Source of the DNA: Tricholoma matsutake
Taxonomy: Eukaryota; Basidiomycota; Agaricomycetes; Agaricales; Tricholomataceae
Direction of reading: 5' to 3'
Length of the DNA stretch: 64,000 bases
Assembly (NCBI GenBank): GCA_026075535.2
Contig: AP026545.1
Location: 5,456,001-5,520,000 of the forward strand
This document shows positions 1 through 8,162 of the stretch, piece by piece. How positions within the stretch are numbered: the stretch's first letter is position 1; each line of letters starts with the position of its first letter. The notes under the pieces are model-generated. The model was not told the DNA's origin. It worked only from the letters and a program-made list of their open reading frames with translations, and ran no database searches. The position numbers and the translations under genes were made by a program.

Positions 1-606
1 AGTTCGGATTAAGACTGAGCTAAGACTCAAGAGTAGAAGCCAGATGATATGTAATATGGGAAGATGATTTCTTCTTCCTGTGACAGTAAATACACCAAAC
101 TATATATGTTTTAGAGAGATAGCACTAAAAAGGTAAAAGGCCATGAGGCAAAACATGTGGTAAACATCAGGCAGTGAAAAAGGTGTCAAAATCACAAAGT
201 AAATGAGAAAATGATAAAAAGGAAACATGCAATATACATAATATATCAAATCTCCTTGTCTTGTTGTTCCAATAAATCATGAATACATCAAAAAGTGCCT
301 CAATGTGCACTAAGGTGCTAGCTGTTGTGTCTCCTCGTGTTTGTCGTGGTGGGAACACAATACATCAGTGTGTGTAATGTTGGGAACGTGTGTTTGAGGT
401 GCGGTACAATAAGAATATGGCGGCCGAAGTTGTTCAAAATGTTTCAAAGTCTTTCAAAATGTTTCAAAGTCTTTCAAAATGTTTCAAAGTGTTGTGTCGT
501 TGTTTCATGCATTCATAAGCATTCACAAAATCGTAGGACATTGTGAAGAATGTGTCTGAGTGTGATCTATTGTTTTCAGAGCTCAGCTGCCAAAGTGGAC
601 CTATCA
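1..606. repeat. Dispersed repeat, copy 1 (left part outside window)
   Basis: This non-coding stretch resembles 13550-14330: both contain a block around 'catgaggcaaacatgtgg' (near 147 here, near 13685 there), then a G-rich stretch followed by 'ggcggccgaag' or 'ggtggctgaag', then phrases rich in 'ttcaaag/ttgaag', and both end near 'gtggacctatca'. The shared end and shared order suggest copies of one element, perhaps a solo LTR or a non-autonomous element. The left boundary lies outside the window, so the family cannot be named. No ORF in it looks coding. Confidence 0.5.
434..493. repeat. 20-bp tandem repeat, three units
   Basis: Three head-to-tail copies of a unit reading 'tcaaaatgtttcaaagtctt' lie inside the dispersed repeat at the left edge. 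The third copy diverges at its last bases. A looser run of related phrases occurs in the second family copy (about 14150-14280), so the short-repeat tract appears to belong to the element. Confidence 0.75.
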
Positions 607-1263
607 TCCTCCCCCTTACTGAAATCCTGACTGTCCCAGTCAGCCGATCGGAGTCATGTGCCGAATCCATGATCGTGTTGAAAAACCTATAAAGGTAACT
701 CAAAAACCTCACTCTTTTTCTCTCATCCTCGAGTCGAACTCGTCTCTTACATCCTCCGATCATGTCACTACTCCTTAAATTCAAACATGACATCCTCGAA
801 CATGAGAAGGCCATGCCCAAAGTTGGTAAGGCAGAAGATATTGACTTTGAAGTTTGGGGGTGCGATTGTTGTGAGAAAATGGTGAGTGTTGACGTGTTTT
901 CTGAGGTGCTTTTAGATGCTAACGACTTTTTGTAGTACAAATATGACAATCTCGTGGACAATGTTGAGGAATCCCGTTTGCAGGCCATTCAAAAGGTTGT
1001 GGACAAAGCATTTGAACTGTACACTCCTCTGTCACATTGGGAGTGGCTAGGGCATGGCACGGGTATGGGTAACACCGTGTGTTTCCAGTCACGGGTATGG
1101 GATTGCCATACCCAGGCAACACCATACCTTTTTCCACGGTGTTATGGGTATGTGCGGGTATGCCGGTACCCAGATTTTGGTCAGGTGAGTAATCATCTGA
1201 CCTTGTTGAACACTCACGACACATCTAATTCTAAACTATAGGACAATCCAACCACCACCATAG

Positions 1264-1540
1264 CATGGCCCAAATGATGTGAATCGTCGTTTGGGCCTAT
1301 AGTAAGTTTTTTTGTGTTTCATTTCTTGTTTTTGTAAACTAACTGATTATGTTTCTTCTTTTTCAGGTTCTAAACTACTGATAACAATGGACAATGACAG
1401 CTAACAACACACACCCAACAGTGCCACGTCACCCGGGCCCAAATGATGTGATTGTGTCGTTTGGGCCCATGGTAAGGTTTTTTTTTGTTCATTTCTTTTT
1501 TCATAAACTAACTATTTTGTTTCTTTCATTTCCTAGGTTG
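1264..1540 (+). repeat. Duplicated module with intron-like GT...AG segments inside MITE 1
   Basis: Two direct copies, about 1267-1372 and 1438-1542, each contain an inverted repeat GCCCAAA...TTTGGGC, then a segment starting GTAAG and ending in a pyrimidine tract plus CAG or TAG (1312-1366, 55 nt; 1472-1536, 65 nt). These lengths and ends match the spliceosomal introns of intact genes elsewhere in the window. No protein-coding continuity across them is convincing. They may be remnants of captured gene exons or sequences that can be spliced out of a host transcript. Confidence 0.6.
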
Positions 1541-1606
1541 GAATTCCCAGAATGAGGAGCTCACACAGAATGACCCTACACCAACGCCGCCACATCACGA
1601 CAGCAC

Positions 1607-1940
1607 ACCCCACCCCAGCCTCACAAGCAACTGCTTGTGGGGTGGATAGTGGGTGGAATGACAATGATGACCAGGAGGAGGACCTGAGGACCCAACTGCC
1701 ACCACGAGCAACTGCTTGTGGGGTGGAAATGGGGATCAATGACTACAGGCACACCACCCACCCCAGCCTCACCCCAGCCTCACAAGCAACTGCTTGTGGG
1801 GTGGAAATGGGGATCAACAACTACAGGCAGCACCCCCCCCCCTCTCTTGCTGCAAATGTGAGCAGGGGGGTTACTCATTCTGTTCTCAGCGACTACAGGC
1901 ACGACCCCCCTCCCTCGCTCCAAACGCGAGAGGGGGGTCA
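1607..1940 (+). repeat. Tandem hairpin modules inside MITE 1
   Basis: Three copies of a module centred on GCAACTGCTTGTGGGGTGG (near 1627, 1708 and 1786) are followed by related 'gactacaggca' phrases (near 1741, 1815 and 1891). Two copies form a perfect 7-bp hairpin (CACAAGC 1622-1628 with GCTTGTG 1633-1639; 1781-1787 with 1792-1798), extended in the first by CCACCC/GGGTGG. Two further G/C hairpins follow, the last pairing GACCCCCC (1903-1910) with GGGGGGTC (1932-1939). A frame across the region reads a repeated peptide containing 'ATACGVEMGIN', but nothing shows it is translated. Confidence 0.7.
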
Positions 1941-4360
1941 CTTTCTGTATATTAATTTAGTGTAATTAGATTATTAAAATACATATTCATGCTGAAACCT
2001 GTGAATAACCACGGGTAACCTGCAGAAACCCACAGTAACACTGTACCCCTACCCATGTGGGTACAGTGTTCATGGGTATGGGTAGAGGTATAAGAAAATA
2101 TACCCGAGGGTTACCCATGCCATGCCCTAGGAGTGGCTGCCATGGGGTGCCAAGGTTCTATTCCAGGACCTAGCAGATGAGGTTGAATGGGAGGAGGAAG
2201 AGGCCAGGGCTGCTAAGGTGAAGGCTGAAGCAGAAGCAGCAGAGGCGAAAGTGTGGGAGGAGGTGGAGGAGGTGGAGGCAAAACTTTGGGAGGAGGCAGA
2301 AGCATTTCGATGCAAGGCAGCAGTGGCAAAAGCTGCAAAGCTCGACAAACAATGGAAGGTGCTCAAGGCTACCCGAGCCACTCTCGTCGCTGAGGTTCAA
2401 GCAAAGATGATATTGAAGGAGGACCTGAAGAGGCGGAACTCAGCCTTGCAGGCTGAAAGTGAGGTGATTAGGCTAGCAGAAGTTGGGGAGGAGGATCAGG
2501 AGATAGACAAAGACCCAGTCATTATCCTGGGCACCCAAAAGTGGCAGGCAATGGAGGAGGACAACAATGAAGATGAAGACGATGATGGTGAACAGGGAAT
2601 CACCGCTAAATGAACAAGATTTGAGAAGGGGGGACTTCTTGAGTTCAAAGGACCGGTAAGTCATATGGAAAATTTTGCAGGGATTTCAAAACTAATGAAA
2701 CACCTGTAGTGTGATCGATGCACTGGCTTCAAGAGCCGGCCCATGTGCATCGTGGACGATGGAGCAGCAAAATGCTGCAAATGCATGCAAGAAGCACAAG
2801 GGTGCTATTGGGAGGGCATTTCGAGGTGGGAGGTTCATAAAATGAAGGGAAAGAAGGCTATAGGGAGTCATGGGGTAAAGGCTTCAGAGCATCCGAAACC
2901 AGGTAAGCAACTGTTTGATGTCTTTCCAAAGTATTCACTAACATTTTGTACTATATAGTGCCTCAAATTCGAGTTGTCAGGCTGTTGCTAGCACTGGAGG
3001 CAGGGCCATTGATGTTGCAGGGATGGTCGAAGCAAGACAGGAAAAGGAAGGGGCAGGAAATTTGAGAGGGCGACAAGGGCGTGTTGGGCATAGAGCAGTG
3101 CTGACAGATAATTTTGGAGGAGATGGCAAAGAAAAAGATGCAGCATTGTATGCTGGATCAGGAGATAGCGGCACTGGGTAAAATGTTGGATGAAGAAGAG
3201 TAAAATTTCATTGTTTTTGTTTTTGCTATTTTCATATAATAAATTCATGCTTTGTCAAACCGGAAACAAAAGATATAAGAAATAAGTAGAGTAAAAGAAA
3301 TATCTGAAAATTGTTTGAAATGAGATTTGTTCTGGACCTTGTCATTGTAAGTGTTCTGAGCATATTTGGAAGAGAAAATGTAAGGAAAAGAGGTTACAAA
3401 ACAAGGAAGGCTCAGGACTTACAGAGAACTTCTCAGCCTTGATCTTGGTAAGCTGGATGTCCCATCCAAGGTCGATCTTCTAATGGAGCAGAATCACACA
3501 CAGATTCGATGATGATTTCATGAAATACAGACCTCGTCTTCATGCTTCAAGTTTACTTTAGCTTGAATATTTGCCGAGTTACTTGATGGTGTCTGTGCAT
3601 CCGAGTCCATTTCATGAAAACCTTATAATGAACTTGACATATACCTTAAGCTTGTTTTTCTTTCCGTTAGCACACAGAGGGACAAAAGCAATCTCGAGTT
3701 CCCCCTCTGAATCAGGTGCTATCAAAAATTGTTTGAATGAGAACATGTGACTGTGTGACAGGATGCAAAACTTACATGCTTTGTTGATTATCATTCGCCC
3801 CACTGCCTTCTTACCTCCCTTGCTCAAAGCCTTTGAAGTCTTTCCCTTGGTGGAGATAGCAACCACTCGCTAGGAATTTTGGTAAGCACCCATCCAGTTA
3901 TTGAACTGCTCATCAAAGCTTACTTCATTTCTCAGATCATTATCTTCCATATCCTCATCATTCTCTTCATCGTCCACCTCCTCCTCCGCCTCCTCCTCTG
4001 CCTCCTCCTCGTCTTTGCCATCTTCATCCTTGAATTCACCATCATTTTCGCTATCCTTGGATTCAACCAGGCCATTATCTTCATCCTCTGCAATGACACT
4101 TGCTTGAGACTGAGATTTGGTGGTGCCCCTCATACTGGCATGGGTCAGCCTTCGTGCAGGTTTCTTCAAACAGACATCTTCAGTTGACAGGTATGTATTT
4201 AATATTATTCAGTGCTGTCAAGGCTCGCTCAGGCTCACCTTTTTTGCCTTTAGTCTCGCTTGGTCTTTGTTTCTGCTCCACTTCATACCACACTGGTTCA
4301 AGTTCATGATCAGAACAGAACTACCTTCAAGCTTTGTGGCCACTGACCCTTCTCATTGAT

Positions 4361-4544
4361 TTAGTGTTCCTGGCCCCCCCAGGCCAGACTATTTGTACAT
4401 ATTAGATTACAATGCTGCTGGTTTCTATAAAACCAGCAGATTACTAACTAGTATGTAAGCTTAAACTGTTCAACCCCCATAATATACGTTAGTCATGTCA
4501 TTGTGGATCGTTGAGCTAAGCTGCCTCTCCCCTGACTCACTACA
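4361..4544 (+). repeat. 5' long terminal repeat
   Basis: This aligns end to end with 7532-7716, with about six substitutions and one missing base at its very start. It ends in CTCACTACA. The intact copy starts TGTAGTGA and ends TCACTACA, an 8-bp terminal inversion including the usual TG...CA. A 'tttctataaaa' stretch inside could act as a TATA box. The few differences between the LTRs suggest a moderately old insertion. Confidence 0.88.
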
Positions 4545-5204
4545 CTTTTTTTGACAATAAAAGTCATATATTCTATTTGCTATGCCATCCTCTGATCGCT
4601 ATCGCAATCCTTATCACTCCATCAACATCGACCCTGAAAAACCCTGCTGGCACCATCCCAGCAATGCACGGAAGCGATCTGATGCCCTATGGGTGCCCGA
4701 TAATCCTTTGTTGAGCCTATTGTGCCTGAAACCCCTGAAATGAGAGCAAAAGGTGCCCCTGCACCATGCCATGTCACAACCTTTCCCAGTGCTAGGCCAT
4801 GAAAACATGGAATTTACATCAGTCGGTCATACGACCGAATCTACTTACAATGCCTACAAGCCTTGTATTCTACCTAGTACTGATGAGGAACTCATTGCTG
4901 AGTTTGTTCAAGCAACGAGTGAGTTAGCTAGTTGTTACAGGAAATTGACTAGCTATGACTCTTGACAACGTGATCGAGAGGTGAGAGCCCTTGCAAACTG
5001 TTTTACCAAACAGGTTGCAGCCCAAGCTGAGGTTATGGCCAGCCCGTCCCCATTGCTCGTTGAAAAATGAGCATACAGCGAGCCTGCTGGGCATGCCCCC
5101 CAGTTACCTTGACATTATGAGCAAGGAGATGAACGCCGTGTTAAGACATCAAAAAACCTCATTGTAGAACGAGAGGACGGCGTCAAACGTGCCGTTGGAA
5201 AATC

Positions 5205-6260
5205 CATTCCACCCTGGGCTCAGTGTGAGACTCAGGGTACCACTCGACAGACAACATGTATCGGTGTTGCTCAACATACCCTGCAGTGCCTGGACGACAG
5301 ACGCTGCATCAAGGTCCCCAGATTGAATGCCTCACCTGTTGGACGAGGTGGAATGGGAGACTTGCTGATTTTGAAGGAGAAACGAGACCCAGAGCTCATT
5401 GTTGTCAAGGAAAGGGAGCCACGTTCGGACAACCGAGACATGGTGATGAACTCGACATGGTCACATTGAGTACCAGACCTGAGGAACAATGACCTATGTT
5501 GTTCGATGAATGAAGACATCAGTAAACGATGAGTGGTGCCTATGGCACCACCCCCTGCAGTTTCAATGAGACCCTCACCTTGTTGCCCACCACCTACGCA
5601 CTCAAAAATGTGTATCAAACCTTCCTACGACCCCCAAATGGCCATAGCATTCCTCCACCCGCGATTCCTCCCTGACATCATGTCATGCCGGAACGATGAG
5701 ATTTGTTGTTCTGTAAAGAAAAGCATCACCCAATGACGGACAGTGCCCATGGCACTGTCCCCAATGATACAGGTGAGGGACTCACCTGTATCCCAAGTCC
5801 TAACACGTCCCCACATGCATTATGAATCCTACGGGCCCCAAGCAGCCATATCGTTGATCCATCTGCGATTCCACAAGGAATCATGTCTTCTTCGTCTTGA
5901 TGACGCTGGGCCCTGCCAGAGCAACGAGCAGTGTTGTTCTGGAAAGAAAAACATCAGTGAACAATGGGCAGTGCACCCAGCACTGCCCCCAACCATATGG
6001 GTGATGAACGCACCTGTATTCAAAAATCCAATGCACCACCCGGTGTGTTATGATCCAATATATGGCCCCACGGTCATATTGTCGAGCCACCCACGATTCC
6101 ATGAGGAGTTGTGTTGTCATCATCTGGGTGATGCCCTGGTATCCTGCGAAGACAAAATTCGTTGTTCTGTAAGAGACAACATTAGAAAATGATGGACAGT
6201 GCCACAGGCACTGTCCCCTTACATGCAGGTAATGGGATTACCTGTAGCTCCAGTCCCAAC
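5205..6260 (+). repeat. Degenerate ~220-bp tandem modules with paired hairpins
   Basis: At least four modules (starting near 5533, 5738, 5966 and 6194) share order: hairpin A, hairpin B, a phrase 'aacatgtc', a 'tayggcccca' phrase, and 'tgttgttctg.aaaga' before the next unit. Hairpin A pairs GTGGTGCC/GGCACCAC (5533-5551), GGACAGTGCC/GGCACTGTCC (5738-5760), GGGCAGTGC/GCACTGCCC (5966-5988) and GGACAGTGCC/GGCACTGTCC (6194-6216). Hairpin B pairs GATACAGGTGAG/CTCACCTGTATC (5766-5792) and CAGGTAAT/ATTACCTG (6226-6244), and is decayed near 5995-6020. A further B-like hairpin lies near 5213-5235. In one frame the modules also read a repeated peptide ('YGPQ..I....RF' then a Cys-rich patch), broken by TGA codons. 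Confidence 0.82.
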
Positions 6261-7519
6261 ATGTCTGAAAACGCGTAACCACCACTCTTATGGCTCCAAA
6301 ATGGCTGTATCCTTCAACATCCCATGCTCCCATTGACGGTCGCGGGATCATGGTCTTGAAGTGTCGATACAACGTTATAGTAACGCCGTATCCATGAAAC
6401 ATTCGAATTTGAACATTATATCTGTAATGAAGCCAACGGTTTTGTTAGCATCAGTTGCAGACCCAGGTAGTTGTCCAAACTTACCTGGTTTGGTCTCTAG
6501 AGAATCCGGCCACCATGGGAGGTCGGAACGAGTTCACAAGAGACTCAGGGTGTGTTACACCCCAAGGAAAATAGGTGAACAATGTACATGTCATTCACCA
6601 GTAGTAGTTGAGTGAAACTTGATGGTTACCCATCGAGTTGAAACATGTGACAAATGTCATGTGACTTGTGATCCGAAACAAATGCATCAAACACATTTGT
6701 CGCCAGACAGTCAGGATTCTCCCGACTGCTCCTCTGAGGTCCCAGTTGTGGAGCATGTGCATATGGCATACATGCGGGAGTACCTGTGCCCCTGTCATCC
6801 TAAGGTACCAACCTTGGACTTGAGCTCGGACTCGGAGCCTGAGCCTGAGGATGATTGGAACTCCCAATCAGATTACTGTAGTCCGAGTCAGAGGTTTTCT
6901 CTGGAGATGAATGCTCAGACCATAAAGGGTCTGAGGAGGAATCTGAGGATTATTCCTCAGATGTGGAGGATTACTCTCAAGGCCACCATGATCAGTCTGA
7001 TTCCGAGTCTGCCAGTGATTTTTCCTCTGATGACTCAGAGAATGATGAGATCTCCAACCCTGACTCAGTTGGTTGCACCTCTGAGTCTGACTCACTGGAC
7101 TCAGACCCAGAGAAAGATTCCAAGTCTGAATGTGATGATTTCTATGATTCAGAAGAATCGTAGAACTGGTTCCTACCTGTTCATAACTACTACTTGCTGG
7201 GTCAAGTGGTATGTTCCCAACCAAGTTCACCGAGTGCTACTTGGTATTCTTCTTGTCTATGTTCCATACCATCAGCCAGGTTGGGTGGGTACCAACAAAA
7301 TTTCCAGAGTGTTACTTTGTTTTAATCTTTCTCTTGCTGAGTTCCTCGGAGGTTACTCAGTCTTTCCCTTTCAAGCTTTGTGTGATTGCCACTGGCCGGG
7401 TCCAGTGGTTATCCTTTCTGAGTTCCCTGAGTGTTACTCAGTCTTATTTCCAATTTCCTTGGGCATCAATGCTCAAGGCCTTCTTTCCTTCTTGGTTAGC
7501 TTCACCCAGGGATGAAGCT

Positions 7520-7531
7520 AAAGGGGGAGAG
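7520..7531 (+). other. Polypurine tract of the LTR element
   Basis: The purine run AAAGGGGGAGAG abuts the TG of the 3' LTR. In LTR retroelements this position primes plus-strand DNA synthesis. It is the clearest replication signal left in the element and supports the LTR boundary at 7532. Confidence 0.75.
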
Positions 7532-7716
7532 TGTAGTGATCCTGGCCCCCCCAGGCCAGACTATTTGTACATATTAGATTACAATGCTGCTGGTTTCTAT
7601 AAAACCAGCAGATTACTAACTAGTATGTAAGCTTAAACTGTTCAACCCCCATAATATATGTTAGTTGTGTCATTGTGGATCGTTGAGCTAAGCTGCCTCT
7701 CCCCCAACTCACTACA
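7532..7716 (+). repeat. 3' long terminal repeat
   Basis: This starts TGTAGTGATCC and ends ACTCACTACA, followed by the target duplication TTGAT. It is the better preserved of the two LTRs and defines the termini. The 5' LTR (4361-4544) differs mainly near its first bases and in a few positions in the second half. Confidence 0.88.
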
Positions 7717-8162
7717 TTGATGCATTTCATTTTTGCGGTGCATTCCTCTCAACATGATGTGTCAGCATCATCTGCTATTCAAACTTGGCTTACTTACATG
7801 GTTGATCAGAGTCAGGACTCTTGTCCTGGAGATGCTTCTTATCCATGCTGAGATCATCATCATCCTGTCTCAGAAGCCTCTCAAGGCCAGCACTGTGTTT
7901 TGCATTACCACGTGCCATTTGTGTTGATGTGTCAATCTTCTGCTTTGGCTTCATGGGCATGGGTATGGATATTGGGAGCTGTGGCCAGACGAGATAGTGT
8001 TATAGTTGGGGAGAGTGGGGGTGGGAATGTTGACATTGATATGGTTCAAGTTCAACAATCAGGTGAGCATGACATTACACTCAAATCCATACCATCGCCT
8101 GACTCATACAGAACCATACATCATGCATTACTCAAATCCATTAGCTGGCACACCCATGTGAT

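Larger units (their letters stand above)
1048..2129. mobile_element. hAT-type non-autonomous DNA transposon (MITE 1)
   Basis: The element begins TAGGGCATGGCA and ends TGCCATGCCCTA, a clean terminal inverted repeat of the kind seen in hAT elements. It is flanked by a perfect 8-bp duplication GGAGTGGC at 1040-1047 and 2130-2137, the size hAT transposases make. It is 1082 bp long with no transposase frame. Subterminal sequence repeats 'gggtatggg' in both orientations. The inside carries a duplicated intron-like module and several strong hairpins, listed separately. A related fragment lies near 12375-12517. The element sits inside a coding exon, and removing it with one duplication restores the frame. 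Confidence 0.88.
762..3203 (+). pseudogene. Coiled-coil protein with a Zn2Cys6-like cysteine cluster, broken
   Basis: The ATG at 762 opens an exon (762-881) encoding an N-terminal piece with a 'CDCC' cluster. A 54-nt intron (882-935) follows, then an exon that runs into the MITE at 1048. After the MITE the frame resumes exactly (HWEW joined to LPWGAKV), giving an Ala/Glu-rich coiled coil (about 2140-2480) and an acidic stretch. An in-frame TGA at 2611-2613 interrupts what then reads on in the same frame (TRFEKGGLLEFKGP). After an intron (about 2657-2709) comes a cysteine cluster C-x2-C-x8-C-x9-CC-x2-C-x6-C (about 2712-2815), resembling fungal Zn2Cys6 clusters in spacing only. A last intron and exon end near 3203, with further stops. 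Three kinds of damage (MITE, nonsense codon, decayed 3' exon) make it a pseudogene. The family is not identified and may be transposon-borne. Confidence 0.65.
4361..7716 (+). mobile_element. Non-autonomous LTR retroelement with hairpin-dense interior
   Basis: Two near-identical terminal repeats (about 184 and 185 bp) flank 2987 bp. A perfect 5-bp duplication TTGAT (4356-4360 and 7717-7721) shows the insertion. A purine run (7520-7531) sits directly before the 3' LTR, as a polypurine tract should. I find no gag, protease, reverse transcriptase or integrase: the longest frame (6619-7515) is Ser/Asp/Glu-rich with no recognisable motif. Instead the interior is full of perfect inverted repeats, for example TCGGTC/GACCGA (4823-4838), TAGCTAGT/ACTAGCTA (4925-4955), CTCAGACC/GGTCTGAG (6914-6935), ATCTGAGGA/TCCTCAGAT (6941-6962) and TCTGAGTC/GACTCAGA (7080-7105). 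No convincing tRNA primer site is visible after the 5' LTR. It would depend on enzymes from another element. Confidence 0.85.
3246..8000 (-). pseudogene. Multi-exon acidic protein gene, split by the LTR element
   Basis: Read on the minus strand, several exon-like pieces join across plausible short introns. A 5' piece at about 7960-7800 contains 'ARGNAKHSAGLERLL'. A piece at 7730-7717 joins across the LTR element to 4355 (TAKMKCINEKGQWPQSLK, reached only if the element is removed). A strongly acidic exon lies at 4169-3870 (long runs of Glu/Asp), then 3866-3780, 3720-3650, 3585-3530 and 3475-3425 ('DLGWDIQLTKIKAEKF'), with a last piece ending near 3246. The acidic exon and the next piece do not join cleanly, and the 5' start is unclear. 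I do not recognise the family. It may be host or transposon-borne. The LTR insertion alone would disable it. Confidence 0.5.

Noticed and set aside
2127..2400. Minus-strand Ser/Ala/Leu-rich frames opposite the coiled-coil pseudogene
   Set aside because: They mirror Glu/Ala/Lys codons of the plus-strand exon, which has splice sites and continuity across the MITE.
3870..4187. Plus-strand Leu/Ile-rich frame as a membrane protein
   Set aside because: It is the complement of the acidic Glu/Asp exon on the minus strand, which joins other exons.
4545..4575. tRNA primer-binding site after the 5' LTR
   Set aside because: The sequence 'ctttttttgacaataaaag' does not match the tRNA ends I know from LTR elements. 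Self-priming is possible but not shown.
6619..7515. 298-codon frame in the LTR element as a Gag protein
   Set aside because: No capsid or zinc-knuckle motif. Its Ser/Asp/Glu composition follows from repeated 'tctgag/ctcaga' stems in the DNA, and an overlapping frame is equally biased.
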